Shown here: piece by piece, positions 43,465 to 51,552 of the stretch
Layout of the letters: every line of letters begins with the position of its first letter
Position numbering within the stretch: position 1 is the stretch's first letter
From: an uncultured Lachnospiraceae bacterium
GTDB lineage: Bacteria > Bacillota > Clostridia > Lachnospirales > Lachnospiraceae
Direction: 5' to 3'
Assembly: GCA_947648875.1 (NCBI GenBank)
Contig: CANSPM010000016.1
Location: 1 to 64,000, forward strand
Length of the DNA stretch: 64,000 nt
Program-made: the position numbers and the translations under genes
The notes under the pieces: model-generated
Databases searched by the model: none
What the model saw: only the letters and a program-made list of their open reading frames with translations
What the model was told of the DNA's origin: nothing

Positions 43465-46383
43465 ATGCGTATTGAAGAGGTTACAAGCTATGAGATTATA
43501 GAAAAAAGGGAGATCAGGGATATCAATTCCATGAGTTATCTGCTGCGGCACAAAAAGACCGGAGCCAGAGTGGCCCTGCTTGAGAATGATGACATCAACA
43601 AGGTATTTTATATCGGTTTTCGTACGCCGCCGGAGGATTCCACTGGTGTGGCGCACATTTTGGAGCATTCCGTGCTGTGCGGCTCCAGGGAGTTTCCTGT
43701 GAAGGACCCGTTTGTGGAACTTGTCAAGGGTTCGCTTAACACTTTCCTGAATGCCATGACCTATTCTGACAAGACCATTTACCCTGTGGCCAGCTGTAAC
43801 GAAAAGGATTTCCAGAATCTGATGCACGTATATCTGGACGCAGTGTTTTATCCCCGGATTTATGACACGGACAAGATTTTCTGCCAGGAGGGATGGCATT
43901 ATGAATTGGACAGTCTGGATGGGGAATTGACCATCAACGGCGTGGTGTACAATGAGATGAAGGGCGCGTTTTCCTCTCCGGAGGACGTATTGTTCAGAGA
44001 GAAAATGAAGTCCCTGTATCCGGATACCACCTATGGGAGGGTATCCGGCGGTGATCCGGCGGTGATCCCGGATCTATCCTATGAAGCGTTTTTGAATTTT
44101 CACAGAAGGTATTACCATCCTTCCAACTCTTACATCTATCTGTATGGCAACATGGATATGGCGGAAAAGCTGGTTTTCCTGGATGAAAAGTACCTCTCTG
44201 CCTTTGACAGGCTTCAGATTGACAGCTCTCTTCGGGATCAGGAGCCTTTTCCGGCACTGCGCAGAGTGGTGCGAGAGTACCCTGTCAGTGATGAGGCCAA
44301 AGAGGAGGAGAGCGGGTATCTCAGCTACAACATGACGGCGGGGGACTGCCTGGACCGGGAGCTGTATGTGGCTTTTGAGATTTTGGACTACGCGCTCTGT
44401 AGCGCGCCGGGAGCACCGCTGAAACAGGTTCTGTTGGATCACTCCATGGGCAAGGATGTCTACAGCGAATATGACAATGGCATCAAGCAGCCTTTTTTCT
44501 CTGTGGTGGCCAGCGACACGGACATTGCCAGAGAGCGGGAGTTTGTGGAACTGATTGATAAGGAGCTGGGGCGGATTGTCAGCGAAGGTTTTGATCAAAA
44601 GGCATTGCTGGCGGGGATTAACCATTATGAATTTCGCTATCGGGAGGCGGATTTTGGCAGATATCCCAAGGGCTTAATGTACGGATTACAGATTTTGGAC
44701 AGCTGGCTCTATGCGGACGATGCGCCTTTTATCCATGTGGAGGCAAGTGACACTTATGCCCGGCTGCGGGAGGCTGTGGGACAGGGCTACTTTGAAAAGC
44801 TGGTGCAGACTTACCTGATTGATAATCCCCATAAGTCACTGGTGATCCTGAAACCCAAGAAGGGAATGGCCCAGGAACAGGAGGAGGCGCTTAAGGCAGT
44901 TTTGGCGGAGCGCAAGGCCGGTATGAGCCGGGAACAGCTACAGGAGATCATAACCAGGCAGCAAGCGCTGACGGCCTATCAGGAGCGGGAGGACAGCAAG
45001 GAAGATCTGGCCAGGATTCCCATGCTGACCCGCGAAGATATCGGCAGAGAAGCCAGGAAGATTGTCAACGAGGAAACCGGGATCGGAGGGATTCCTGCGT
45101 TGCGCCACAGTCTGTATACCAACGGCATCGCCTATGTTCGCCTTATCTTTTCTCTGGAGCGGATTCCGGAGCGGCTGTTTCCCTATGTGGGGATTTTCAG
45201 CTCCTGTCTGGGCCTGCTGAATACGAAAAACTACAGCTATGGAGAACTGTCCAGCGAGATTGACTTAAACACCGGGGGGATCGGCACAGCCAACAACATA
45301 TATGGCAATGTGGAGGATACGGATCAATACAAAGCGACATTGGATCTAAAGACTAAAGTGTTGTATGGCAATATCCATAGAGCTCTGGAACTTTTGCGGG
45401 AGATTGCATTGACCTCTGATTTCACTGACGAGAAGCGGTTGTTGGAGATTATATCCGAGGGACAGTCCCAGATGCAGTCGCAGATGTCGGCCAGGGGGGA
45501 TCGGACGGCGCTGAACCGCGCATTGGCCTATGGCAGTGTGTCCGGCGCCGTCAGCGAGACTTTGTCCGGTATACCCTACTTCCGACTGTTATCCCATATC
45601 CAGGCGAATTTTGAGGAGGAAAAGGGGGCGCTGATAAAGGCGCTTCAGGAGCTGGCGGTTATGATTTTCCGCAGGGAGAATCTGATGGTGGATTATGTGG
45701 GGACCGACGAGGGATGGGAGAATTTTAAAGCGGCGGTGGAAGCCTTTGCCGGGGCGCTTCACACGGAGCCTGTGGAGACCGGGGTGTTTTATCCTGTGCC
45801 TCAGAGAAAACAGGAGGGCTTTATGACTGCGGGGCAGGTGCTGTATGTGTGCCGTGCGGGTAATTTTAAAAAGAAGGGACTGCCCTACACGGGAACACTG
45901 CGTTTTTTGCAGGTGATGATGCGGTACGAATATCTGTGGATCAATCTCCGGGTCAAGGGCGGGGCCTATGGCTGTCATTGCAGCTTTGGCAGATCCGGCG
46001 AGAGTGGTTTTACTTCTTACAGGGACCCCAATCTGAAAAATACAGTGGAAGTATATGAGAAGGCGGCGGAGACGGTGGAAAACTTCACTGCCGACGAGCG
46101 TACCATGACCCAGTATATTATTGGAGCCGTAAGCGATATGGACACTCCCATGAATCCGGCGGCATACGGTCTGTTTTCCCTGAGCGCTCACCAGTGCGGT
46201 ATCACCCAGGAGATGCTGGATCAGGAGAGAGCCCAGCTGCTGGGGGCTACCCAGGAGGAAATCAGGGAACTGGCGGCATATATCCGGGCCTTTATGGAGG
46301 ATGACTTCCTCTGTGTGGTGGGGAACGCTCAGAAGATTAAGGAAGAGAAGGAGATGTTTCTGACGACGGAAAACTTGTTTTAG
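43465..46383 (+). CDS. M16C (presequence-protease-like) metallopeptidase
   Basis: A zinc peptidase of 972 residues with the clamshell layout of four homologous domains. The inverted zinc motif HILEH is at residues 64-68, and the third ligand lies in the NEMKGAFSSPED region near 155. A middle M16C-associated linker (ARKIVNEETGIGGIPALRHS near 540) and LRVKGGAYGCHCSFGRSGES near 830, the substrate-clamp Arg/Tyr region, complete the family pattern. No signal peptide is seen, so it is cytoplasmic and probably degrades short peptides. The start at 43465 follows GAGAGGA; a longer frame from 43357 lacks support. Confidence 0.93.
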   Translation: MRIEEVTSYEIIEKREIRDINSMSYLLRHKKTGARVALLENDDINKVFYIGFRTPPEDSTGVAHILEHSVLCGSREFPVKDPFVELVKGSLNTFLNAMTYSDKTIYPVASCNEKDFQNLMHVYLDAVFYPRIYDTDKIFCQEGWHYELDSLDGELTINGVVYNEMKGAFSSPEDVLFREKMKSLYPDTTYGRVSGGDPAVIPDLSYEAFLNFHRRYYHPSNSYIYLYGNMDMAEKLVFLDEKYLSAFDRLQIDSSLRDQEPFPALRRVVREYPVSDEAKEEESGYLSYNMTAGDCLDRELYVAFEILDYALCSAPGAPLKQVLLDHSMGKDVYSEYDNGIKQPFFSVVASDTDIAREREFVELIDKELGRIVSEGFDQKALLAGINHYEFRYREADFGRYPKGLMYGLQILDSWLYADDAPFIHVEASDTYARLREAVGQGYFEKLVQTYLIDNPHKSLVILKPKKGMAQEQEEALKAVLAERKAGMSREQLQEIITRQQALTAYQEREDSKEDLARIPMLTREDIGREARKIVNEETGIGGIPALRHSLYTNGIAYVRLIFSLERIPERLFPYVGIFSSCLGLLNTKNYSYGELSSEIDLNTGGIGTANNIYGNVEDTDQYKATLDLKTKVLYGNIHRALELLREIALTSDFTDEKRLLEIISEGQSQMQSQMSARGDRTALNRALAYGSVSGAVSETLSGIPYFRLLSHIQANFEEEKGALIKALQELAVMIFRRENLMVDYVGTDEGWENFKAAVEAFAGALHTEPVETGVFYPVPQRKQEGFMTAGQVLYVCRAGNFKKKGLPYTGTLRFLQVMMRYEYLWINLRVKGGAYGCHCSFGRSGESGFTSYRDPNLKNTVEVYEKAAETVENFTADERTMTQYIIGAVSDMDTPMNPAAYGLFSLSAHQCGITQEMLDQERAQLLGATQEEIRELAAYIRAFMEDDFLCVVGNAQKIKEEKEMFLTTENLF

Positions 46384-46414
46384 CAATCAGCGATAGCGGA
46401 TAAGGGGGGACAAT

Positions 46415-47488
46415 ATGAAAAGAACAAAATGGATAACCGGTCTGTTAGCCATGGTCATGTCACTGATGATGACAGCCTGCGGTGCTTCGGCGGAAAATGT
46501 AGTGCCCTCTGCGGAGTCCTGGAATAGTGGCGCCGCTTCCGGCGGCGTGTCGCGGCCTGAGACCGAGGAGTTTGTGTCGGACTCTCTGGGGATGAACCAG
46601 AATTATGATTCCGGAGATAAGCAGGTACAGGAGTCAGACGCTGCCAGTCAGACCAGTGACCGAAAGCTGATCCGCACGGTGAATATGTCCGTGGAGACCA
46701 GAGAGTTTGAAGCTGTGATGGGAACCCTTGAGCAGAGAATAACGGAACTGGGCGGTTATATTGAGAGTATGGAAACATACAACGGCAGCAGTTACAGCAG
46801 CTATCGCTCTAACCGCAGTGCCAGTATGACGGCCCGGATTCCGGCGGATAAGTTAAACGGATTTCTGGGTGAGGTGTCCGAGATCAGCAATGTGACCAGA
46901 CGTTCGGAGAATGTGCAGGATGTGACACTGGACTATGTGGATATGGCCAGCCACAAGAAGACTTTGCAGGCGGAGCATGACCGTCTGCTGGAGCTGATTG
47001 AGCAGGCCGAGAGCATAGAGGATATTATCACGATTGAGAAGCGGCTGTCCAATGTGCGGTATCAGATGGAGAGTATGGAGTCCCAACTGCGCACCTACGA
47101 TAACAAGGTGGATTACGGCACCGTACATCTGGATGTGAGCGAGGTGCAGGAACTGACGCCAGTGCAGGAGGAGACTCTTTGGGAGAGAATCAGCAGCGGT
47201 TTTATGGAGGATCTCCGGGGCATCGGCAACGGGGGACTGGAGATTCTGGTCTGGCTGCTGGTCCATATTCCCACACTGGCGCTGTGGACGGCGCTAATCA
47301 CTCTGTTTATCCTCTGGGTAAGATGGTATATGAAGAGAGGCGGTCAAGAGGCGGACAGGAAGGGGGGCGCGGCAGCAGGAAACGCTGAGAATGTGAGAAA
47401 TGCTGAGAGAGCTGGAAACGCTGTAGTGGGGAGCGGACCGGCAGGGAATGAAGACATAAAGAGAAAAGAGGAAAGAACCCATGAATGA
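46415..47488 (+). CDS. DUF4349 lipoprotein
   Basis: A 357-residue envelope protein. The signal MKRTKWITGLLAMVMSLMMT ends in the lipobox MTAC, so it is probably lipid-anchored. Residues 80-255 form a DUF4349 domain: RKLIRTVNMSVETREFEAVM, GGYIESMETY, a coiled coil (HDRLLELIEQAESIEDIITI) and VDYGTVHLDVSEV. A membrane segment (LVHIPTLALWTALITLFILW) near 285-305 and a Lys/Arg/Ala-rich cytoplasmic tail follow. The stop overlaps the era start by 8 bp, indicating translational coupling. Function unknown; family members may be involved in envelope stress. Confidence 0.9.
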   Translation: MKRTKWITGLLAMVMSLMMTACGASAENVVPSAESWNSGAASGGVSRPETEEFVSDSLGMNQNYDSGDKQVQESDAASQTSDRKLIRTVNMSVETREFEAVMGTLEQRITELGGYIESMETYNGSSYSSYRSNRSASMTARIPADKLNGFLGEVSEISNVTRRSENVQDVTLDYVDMASHKKTLQAEHDRLLELIEQAESIEDIITIEKRLSNVRYQMESMESQLRTYDNKVDYGTVHLDVSEVQELTPVQEETLWERISSGFMEDLRGIGNGGLEILVWLLVHIPTLALWTALITLFILWVRWYMKRGGQEADRKGGAAAGNAENVRNAERAGNAVVGSGPAGNEDIKRKEERTHE

Positions 47489-48389
47489 GAATCCCGCATA
47501 CAAATCTGGTTTTGTGACGTTGATCGGACGCCCCAATGTGGGAAAATCCACGCTGATGAACCGGCTGATCGGCCAGAAGATTGCCATTACCAGCAATAAG
47601 CCACAGACAACCCGCAACAGGATACAGACGGTGTATACTTCCGAGCTGGGGCAGATCGTGTTTGTGGATACCCCGGGTATCCACAAGGCCAAGAACAAGC
47701 TGGGAGATTACATGGTGCACGTGGCAGAGCGCACCTTGTCCGAGGTGGACGTGATTCTGTGGCTGGTGGAACCCGGCAATTTCATCGGAGCGGGGGAACG
47801 CCATATTACAGAGCAGCTACAGAAGGTAAAAACGCCGGTGATCCTGGTGATCAATAAATCAGATACAGTGAAAAAAGAGGAACTTTTGCCCTGTATAGAC
47901 ACCTATCGGAAGATCATGGAATTTCAGGAGATTGTGCCGGTATCGGCGCTGAAAGGAGATAATACGGATATATTGATCTCCTGCATCATGAAGTACCTGC
48001 CTTACGGAGCGGCATTTTATGATGAGGATACGGTTACCGATCAGCCCATGCGTCAGATTGTTGCGGAGTTGATACGGGAGAAGGCGTTGCGGCTATTGGA
48101 AGAGGAGATTCCCCACGGTATCGCAGTCAGCATAGAAAAGATGCAGTACCGCAAAAATATCTGCGACATAGAAGCCACCATAGTCTGTGAACGGGATTCC
48201 CACAAGGGGATTATCATCGGCAGGGGCGGCAGCATGCTCAAGCGCATCGGTTCGGCGGCCAGGCCGGATATTGAGGATCTGATGGAGCAGCACGTGAATC
48301 TACAGCTGTGGGTAAAGGTAAAGAAGGACTGGCGTGACAGCGACTTTCTGATGAAAAATTTCGGATACAACCCCAAAGATATCCAGTAG
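47481..48389 (+). CDS. era: GTPase Era
   Basis: An essential GTPase that matures 16S rRNA and the 30S subunit. The 302-residue protein has G1 GRPNVGKST, switch region TSNKPQTTRNRI, G3 DTPGIH, G4 NKSD and G5 VSALKGDN. The C-terminal KH domain begins near 225 and holds GIIIGRGGSMLKRIG, which binds the 3' end of 16S rRNA. Its start lies within the end of the DUF4349 gene. Downstream a small YqzL-like frame and recO follow, giving the usual Firmicute era-(yqzL)-recO order. Confidence 0.97.
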   Translation: MNENPAYKSGFVTLIGRPNVGKSTLMNRLIGQKIAITSNKPQTTRNRIQTVYTSELGQIVFVDTPGIHKAKNKLGDYMVHVAERTLSEVDVILWLVEPGNFIGAGERHITEQLQKVKTPVILVINKSDTVKKEELLPCIDTYRKIMEFQEIVPVSALKGDNTDILISCIMKYLPYGAAFYDEDTVTDQPMRQIVAELIREKALRLLEEEIPHGIAVSIEKMQYRKNICDIEATIVCERDSHKGIIIGRGGSMLKRIGSAARPDIEDLMEQHVNLQLWVKVKKDWRDSDFLMKNFGYNPKDIQ

Positions 48390-48479
48390 CGTATGCGGTC
48401 CATGGACTTTGCCGGACGCATAGAAAAGCCAAAACTGCAAACCCTATTTATATCAGCAAAAGAACGGGGGTATCAAAGT

Positions 48480-48674
48480 ATGCAGGAGACGGCGGAGAAC
48501 AGCAGGACAAGGTACTGGCAGAGATTTGAAAACACCGGGCGGGTGGAGGATTATCTGCGATATACCTGTGGCGGGGGGACCCGGGAAACGATAGACGGAA
48601 AGTCAGGAGCAGATCCAAATGCAGGATTTTATTATAGTAACAGGAATGATATTAAAACAGACGCCTATCGGTGA
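48480..48674 (+). CDS. Small YqzL-like protein
   Basis: Encodes 64 residues. The motif RYWQRFENTGRVEDYLRY matches the pattern of YqzL-type proteins (W..FE.TG....YL.Y), which in Firmicutes are usually found between era and recO; the function is unknown. The end overlaps recO by 56 bp in another frame, which is unusual. A good ribosome site is lacking, so the start is uncertain. Confidence 0.55.
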   Translation: MQETAENSRTRYWQRFENTGRVEDYLRYTCGGGTRETIDGKSGADPNAGFYYSNRNDIKTDAYR

Positions 48675-49269
48675 GTATGATAGGCGTATCTGTTTACTCA
48701 CGAAGGAAAGAGGAAAGATAGGGGCTTTTGTCAAGGGCTCCCGCAAGCCGGGCAGTCGTCTCAGCAGCGCGACCAATCCTTTTTCCTTCGGTACGTTTAA
48801 ACTCTACGAGGGAAAGACTTCATACAATGTATCGGATGTGGAGATACAAAATTATTTTGAGGCGTTGCGGACGGATTACATAGGTGCCTGTTACGGCATG
48901 TATTTTGCGGAACTTGCGGATTATTATACCAGGGAGAACAACGACGAGCGGCAGATGCTTGGGCTATTGTATCAGTCTCTGCGGGCCCTTTGCGCGCCAT
49001 CCATATCCAATGAACTGATACGGTGCGTCTATGAGATCAAGAGCATAGCCGTAAACGGAGAGTTTCCTGGTGTGCGGCAGGACAGAGGGCTGGATGAATC
49101 CACGGTCTACACCCTGCAATATATTGTCGCCAGCAGTATAGAAAAGCTATATACCTTCACGGTGGCGCCTCAGGTGCTGGCGCAGCTTCAGGAGGAGGCC
49201 GGCTGGTATTGTGAAAAAATTCTGGGGCGTGCGTTTAAAAGCCTGGAAATTCTAAAAAGTCTCTGTTGA
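48619..49269 (+). CDS. recO: DNA repair protein RecO
   Basis: Loads RecA onto gapped DNA with RecR and RecF. The 216-residue protein is slightly shorter than usual. The N-terminal OB fold reads GMILKQTPIGEYDRRICLLT, KERGKIGAFVKGSRKPGS and PFSFGTFKLYEG. The rest is helical. The four Cys zinc site found in some RecO proteins is absent. The start is preceded by GGAG at about 9 bases. Confidence 0.93.
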   Translation: MQDFIIVTGMILKQTPIGEYDRRICLLTKERGKIGAFVKGSRKPGSRLSSATNPFSFGTFKLYEGKTSYNVSDVEIQNYFEALRTDYIGACYGMYFAELADYYTRENNDERQMLGLLYQSLRALCAPSISNELIRCVYEIKSIAVNGEFPGVRQDRGLDESTVYTLQYIVASSIEKLYTFTVAPQVLAQLQEEAGWYCEKILGRAFKSLEILKSLC

Positions 49270-49336
49270 AAAACAGGGACAAGTCGGCTATAATAAAGAA
49301 GATGCTTTAGCGTTTGAAGTGAAAGGACAGGCTGAT

Positions 49337-49975
49337 ATGAATGGCAGGAGAAGAGCGATTGCGGTGCTGACAGCGCTGGGAGCATGTGTGCTGGCTCTGG
49401 CGGGCTGTAGCGGAGAAACGGCAGAAGAGCCCATCCGCACCTCCACGATTGTGCTGGCGGCAGACGGAAGTTTTACCCAATGCCGTGTAGAGGATTTTGA
49501 AAGGGAGGATTACCGGCTTGAGGAACTGGATGGAATGATCCGTCAGGAGGTACAGGATTATTTGGGAGGTGTCTCCGAAGAGGAAGGAACGGTGGCAGTG
49601 GAACAGGTGAGCCATCTGGAAGAAAACAGAGACCGGGTTATGGTAGCCCTGCATTTTGCGGACAGTGCGGTCTATGGGGATTACAGGGCCCAGGTGGATC
49701 AGCAACCCTGTGAGCTGTTCTACGGCACGGTGAGAGAGGCTTTGGCGGCAGGCTACGACCTGGCTCCGGTATTGCGGGATGTGAAGAAGGGGACGGCCAT
49801 CACTTCGGAGCAGCTGGAGAAAATCGGGGACAACCGGGTGGTAATCTTTGAGGAAGCTCTTCAGATCCGCTGCCCATCCAAGGTACTTTATGTCAGCGAA
49901 AACGTGCAGATAACCGACGCTGGATATGTGGATGGCACGGAGGGAGAAGGTCTGAAATACGTGGTGATAAAATAA
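49337..49975 (+). CDS. Lipoprotein of unknown function
   Basis: A 212-residue protein with an Arg-rich start, hydrophobic stretch (AIAVLTALGACVLALAG) and lipobox LAGC. The mature domain has alternating strands and acidic helices and no recognised family, apart from AADGSFTQCRVEDFE and PSKVLYVSENVQI-like segments. The ATG at 49337 is chosen because AAAGGACAGG precedes it; a GTG at 49319 is also in frame. It lies between recO and glyS. Confidence 0.82.
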   Translation: MNGRRRAIAVLTALGACVLALAGCSGETAEEPIRTSTIVLAADGSFTQCRVEDFEREDYRLEELDGMIRQEVQDYLGGVSEEEGTVAVEQVSHLEENRDRVMVALHFADSAVYGDYRAQVDQQPCELFYGTVREALAAGYDLAPVLRDVKKGTAITSEQLEKIGDNRVVIFEEALQIRCPSKVLYVSENVQITDAGYVDGTEGEGLKYVVIK

Positions 49976-50014
49976 AATGAAAATATGCGGGACTTAAAAT
50001 AGGAGGAGGGTATT

Positions 50015-51403
50015 ATGGAAAAGACAATGGAGAAGATTATTGCGGTGGCCAAGTCGAGAGGCTTTATATATCAGGGTTCCGAGATCTATGGCGGCCTGGC
50101 CAATACATGGGATTATGGCAATCTGGGCGTAGAACTTAAGAATAATGTAAAAAAAGCCTGGTGGCAGAAGTTTGTGCAGGAGAATCCCTACAATGTAGGC
50201 GTGGACTGCGCGATCCTTATGAATCCCAGAACCTGGGAGGCCAGCGGTCATCTGGGCGGCTTCTCAGACCCTCTGATGGATTGTCGGGAATGTCATGAAC
50301 GTTTCCGGGCGGATAAACTGATTGAGGATTTTTGCGAGCAGGAGGGTATCGCTCTGGAAGAGAGCGTGGATGCCTGGGATCAGGAACGTATGAAAAACTT
50401 TGTGGAGGAGCATCAGATCCCCTGCCCCGGCTGTGGCAAACATAATTTCACGGATATTCGTCAGTTTAATCTGATGTTCAAGACTTTTCAGGGAGTGACC
50501 GAAGATGCCAAAAATACCGTGTATCTGCGTCCGGAGACCGCGCAGGGTATTTTTGTAAACTTTAAGAATGTACAGAGGACTTCCAGAAAGAAAGTTCCCT
50601 TTGGCATTGGCCAGATCGGTAAGGCGTTCCGCAACGAGATTACGCCCGGCAACTTCACTTTTCGAACCAGAGAGTTTGAACAGATGGAATTGGAGTTTTT
50701 CTGCGAACCCGGCACGGATCTGGAGTGGTTCCGGTATTGGAGAGCATTCTGTAGGGACTGGCTTTTGTCTCTCGGCATACGGGAAGAGGAGATTAAACTT
50801 AGAGACCACAGCTCGGAGGAACTGTGCTTCTACAGCAAGGGTACCACGGACATAGAGTTCCTGTTCCCCTTTGGCTGGGGGGAACTGTGGGGGATCGCGG
50901 ACAGGACGGATTACGACCTTACACAGCACCAGAATACTTCCGGTGAGGACATGTCCTATTTTGACGATGAGAAGAAAGAGAAATATGTGCCCTATGTGGT
51001 GGAGCCTTCTTTGGGCGCGGACCGTGTGGTGTTGGCATTTCTGTGTTCGGCCTACGACGAAGAGGATCTGGGGGACGGTGACATGCGCACTGTCATGCGA
51101 TTCCACCCGGCACTGGCACCGGTGAAGATTGGAGTGCTGCCTCTATCCAAGAAGCTGGCTGAAGGTGCGGAGAAGGTTTATGGGCAGCTGTCCAGGAGAT
51201 ATAACTGCGAGTATGACGACAGAGGCAATATCGGCAAGCGTTACCGCCGTCAGGATGAGATCGGTACGCCCTTCTGCGTGACTTATGATTTTGACTCTGA
51301 GACGGATAACTGTGTCACCGTGCGTTTCCGTGACTCCATGGAGCAGGAGCGGGTAGCCATCGCTGAACTGGATGCTTACTTTGCGGATAAGTTTTTGTTT
51401 TAG
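50015..51403 (+). CDS. glyS: Glycyl-tRNA synthetase (single-chain, class II)
   Basis: Charges tRNA-Gly. The 462-residue protein is the homodimeric type, not the alpha/beta type. Start region: [20 protein letters not shown] and [15 protein letters not shown]. Class II motif 2 appears as [20 protein letters not shown], and motif 3 near [26 protein letters not shown] holds a Cys pair typical of this family. The C-terminal anticodon domain ([19 protein letters not shown]) is complete. AGGAGGAGG precedes the ATG. No T-box leader is visible in the 40 bp before the gene. Confidence 0.96.
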   Translation: MEKTMEKIIAVAKSRGFIYQGSEIYGGLANTWDYGNLGVELKNNVKKAWWQKFVQENPYNVGVDCAILMNPRTWEASGHLGGFSDPLMDCRECHERFRADKLIEDFCEQEGIALEESVDAWDQERMKNFVEEHQIPCPGCGKHNFTDIRQFNLMFKTFQGVTEDAKNTVYLRPETAQGIFVNFKNVQRTSRKKVPFGIGQIGKAFRNEITPGNFTFRTREFEQMELEFFCEPGTDLEWFRYWRAFCRDWLLSLGIREEEIKLRDHSSEELCFYSKGTTDIEFLFPFGWGELWGIADRTDYDLTQHQNTSGEDMSYFDDEKKEKYVPYVVEPSLGADRVVLAFLCSAYDEEDLGDGDMRTVMRFHPALAPVKIGVLPLSKKLAEGAEKVYGQLSRRYNCEYDDRGNIGKRYRRQDEIGTPFCVTYDFDSETDNCVTVRFRDSMEQERVAIAELDAYFADKFLF

Positions 51404-51552
51404 TAAAAAGGGATAGGGCTGCTCTGGGAACTGGCATCGTCTGATACAGGCGGTGCCGGACTCTGTGGCGGCCTGTTTTCGTTCATGACAATAGAATTTT
51501 TGCGGAGTGTGGATTTTATTGCTTTGGGATTGATAGAGGTGCGTGAATTATT

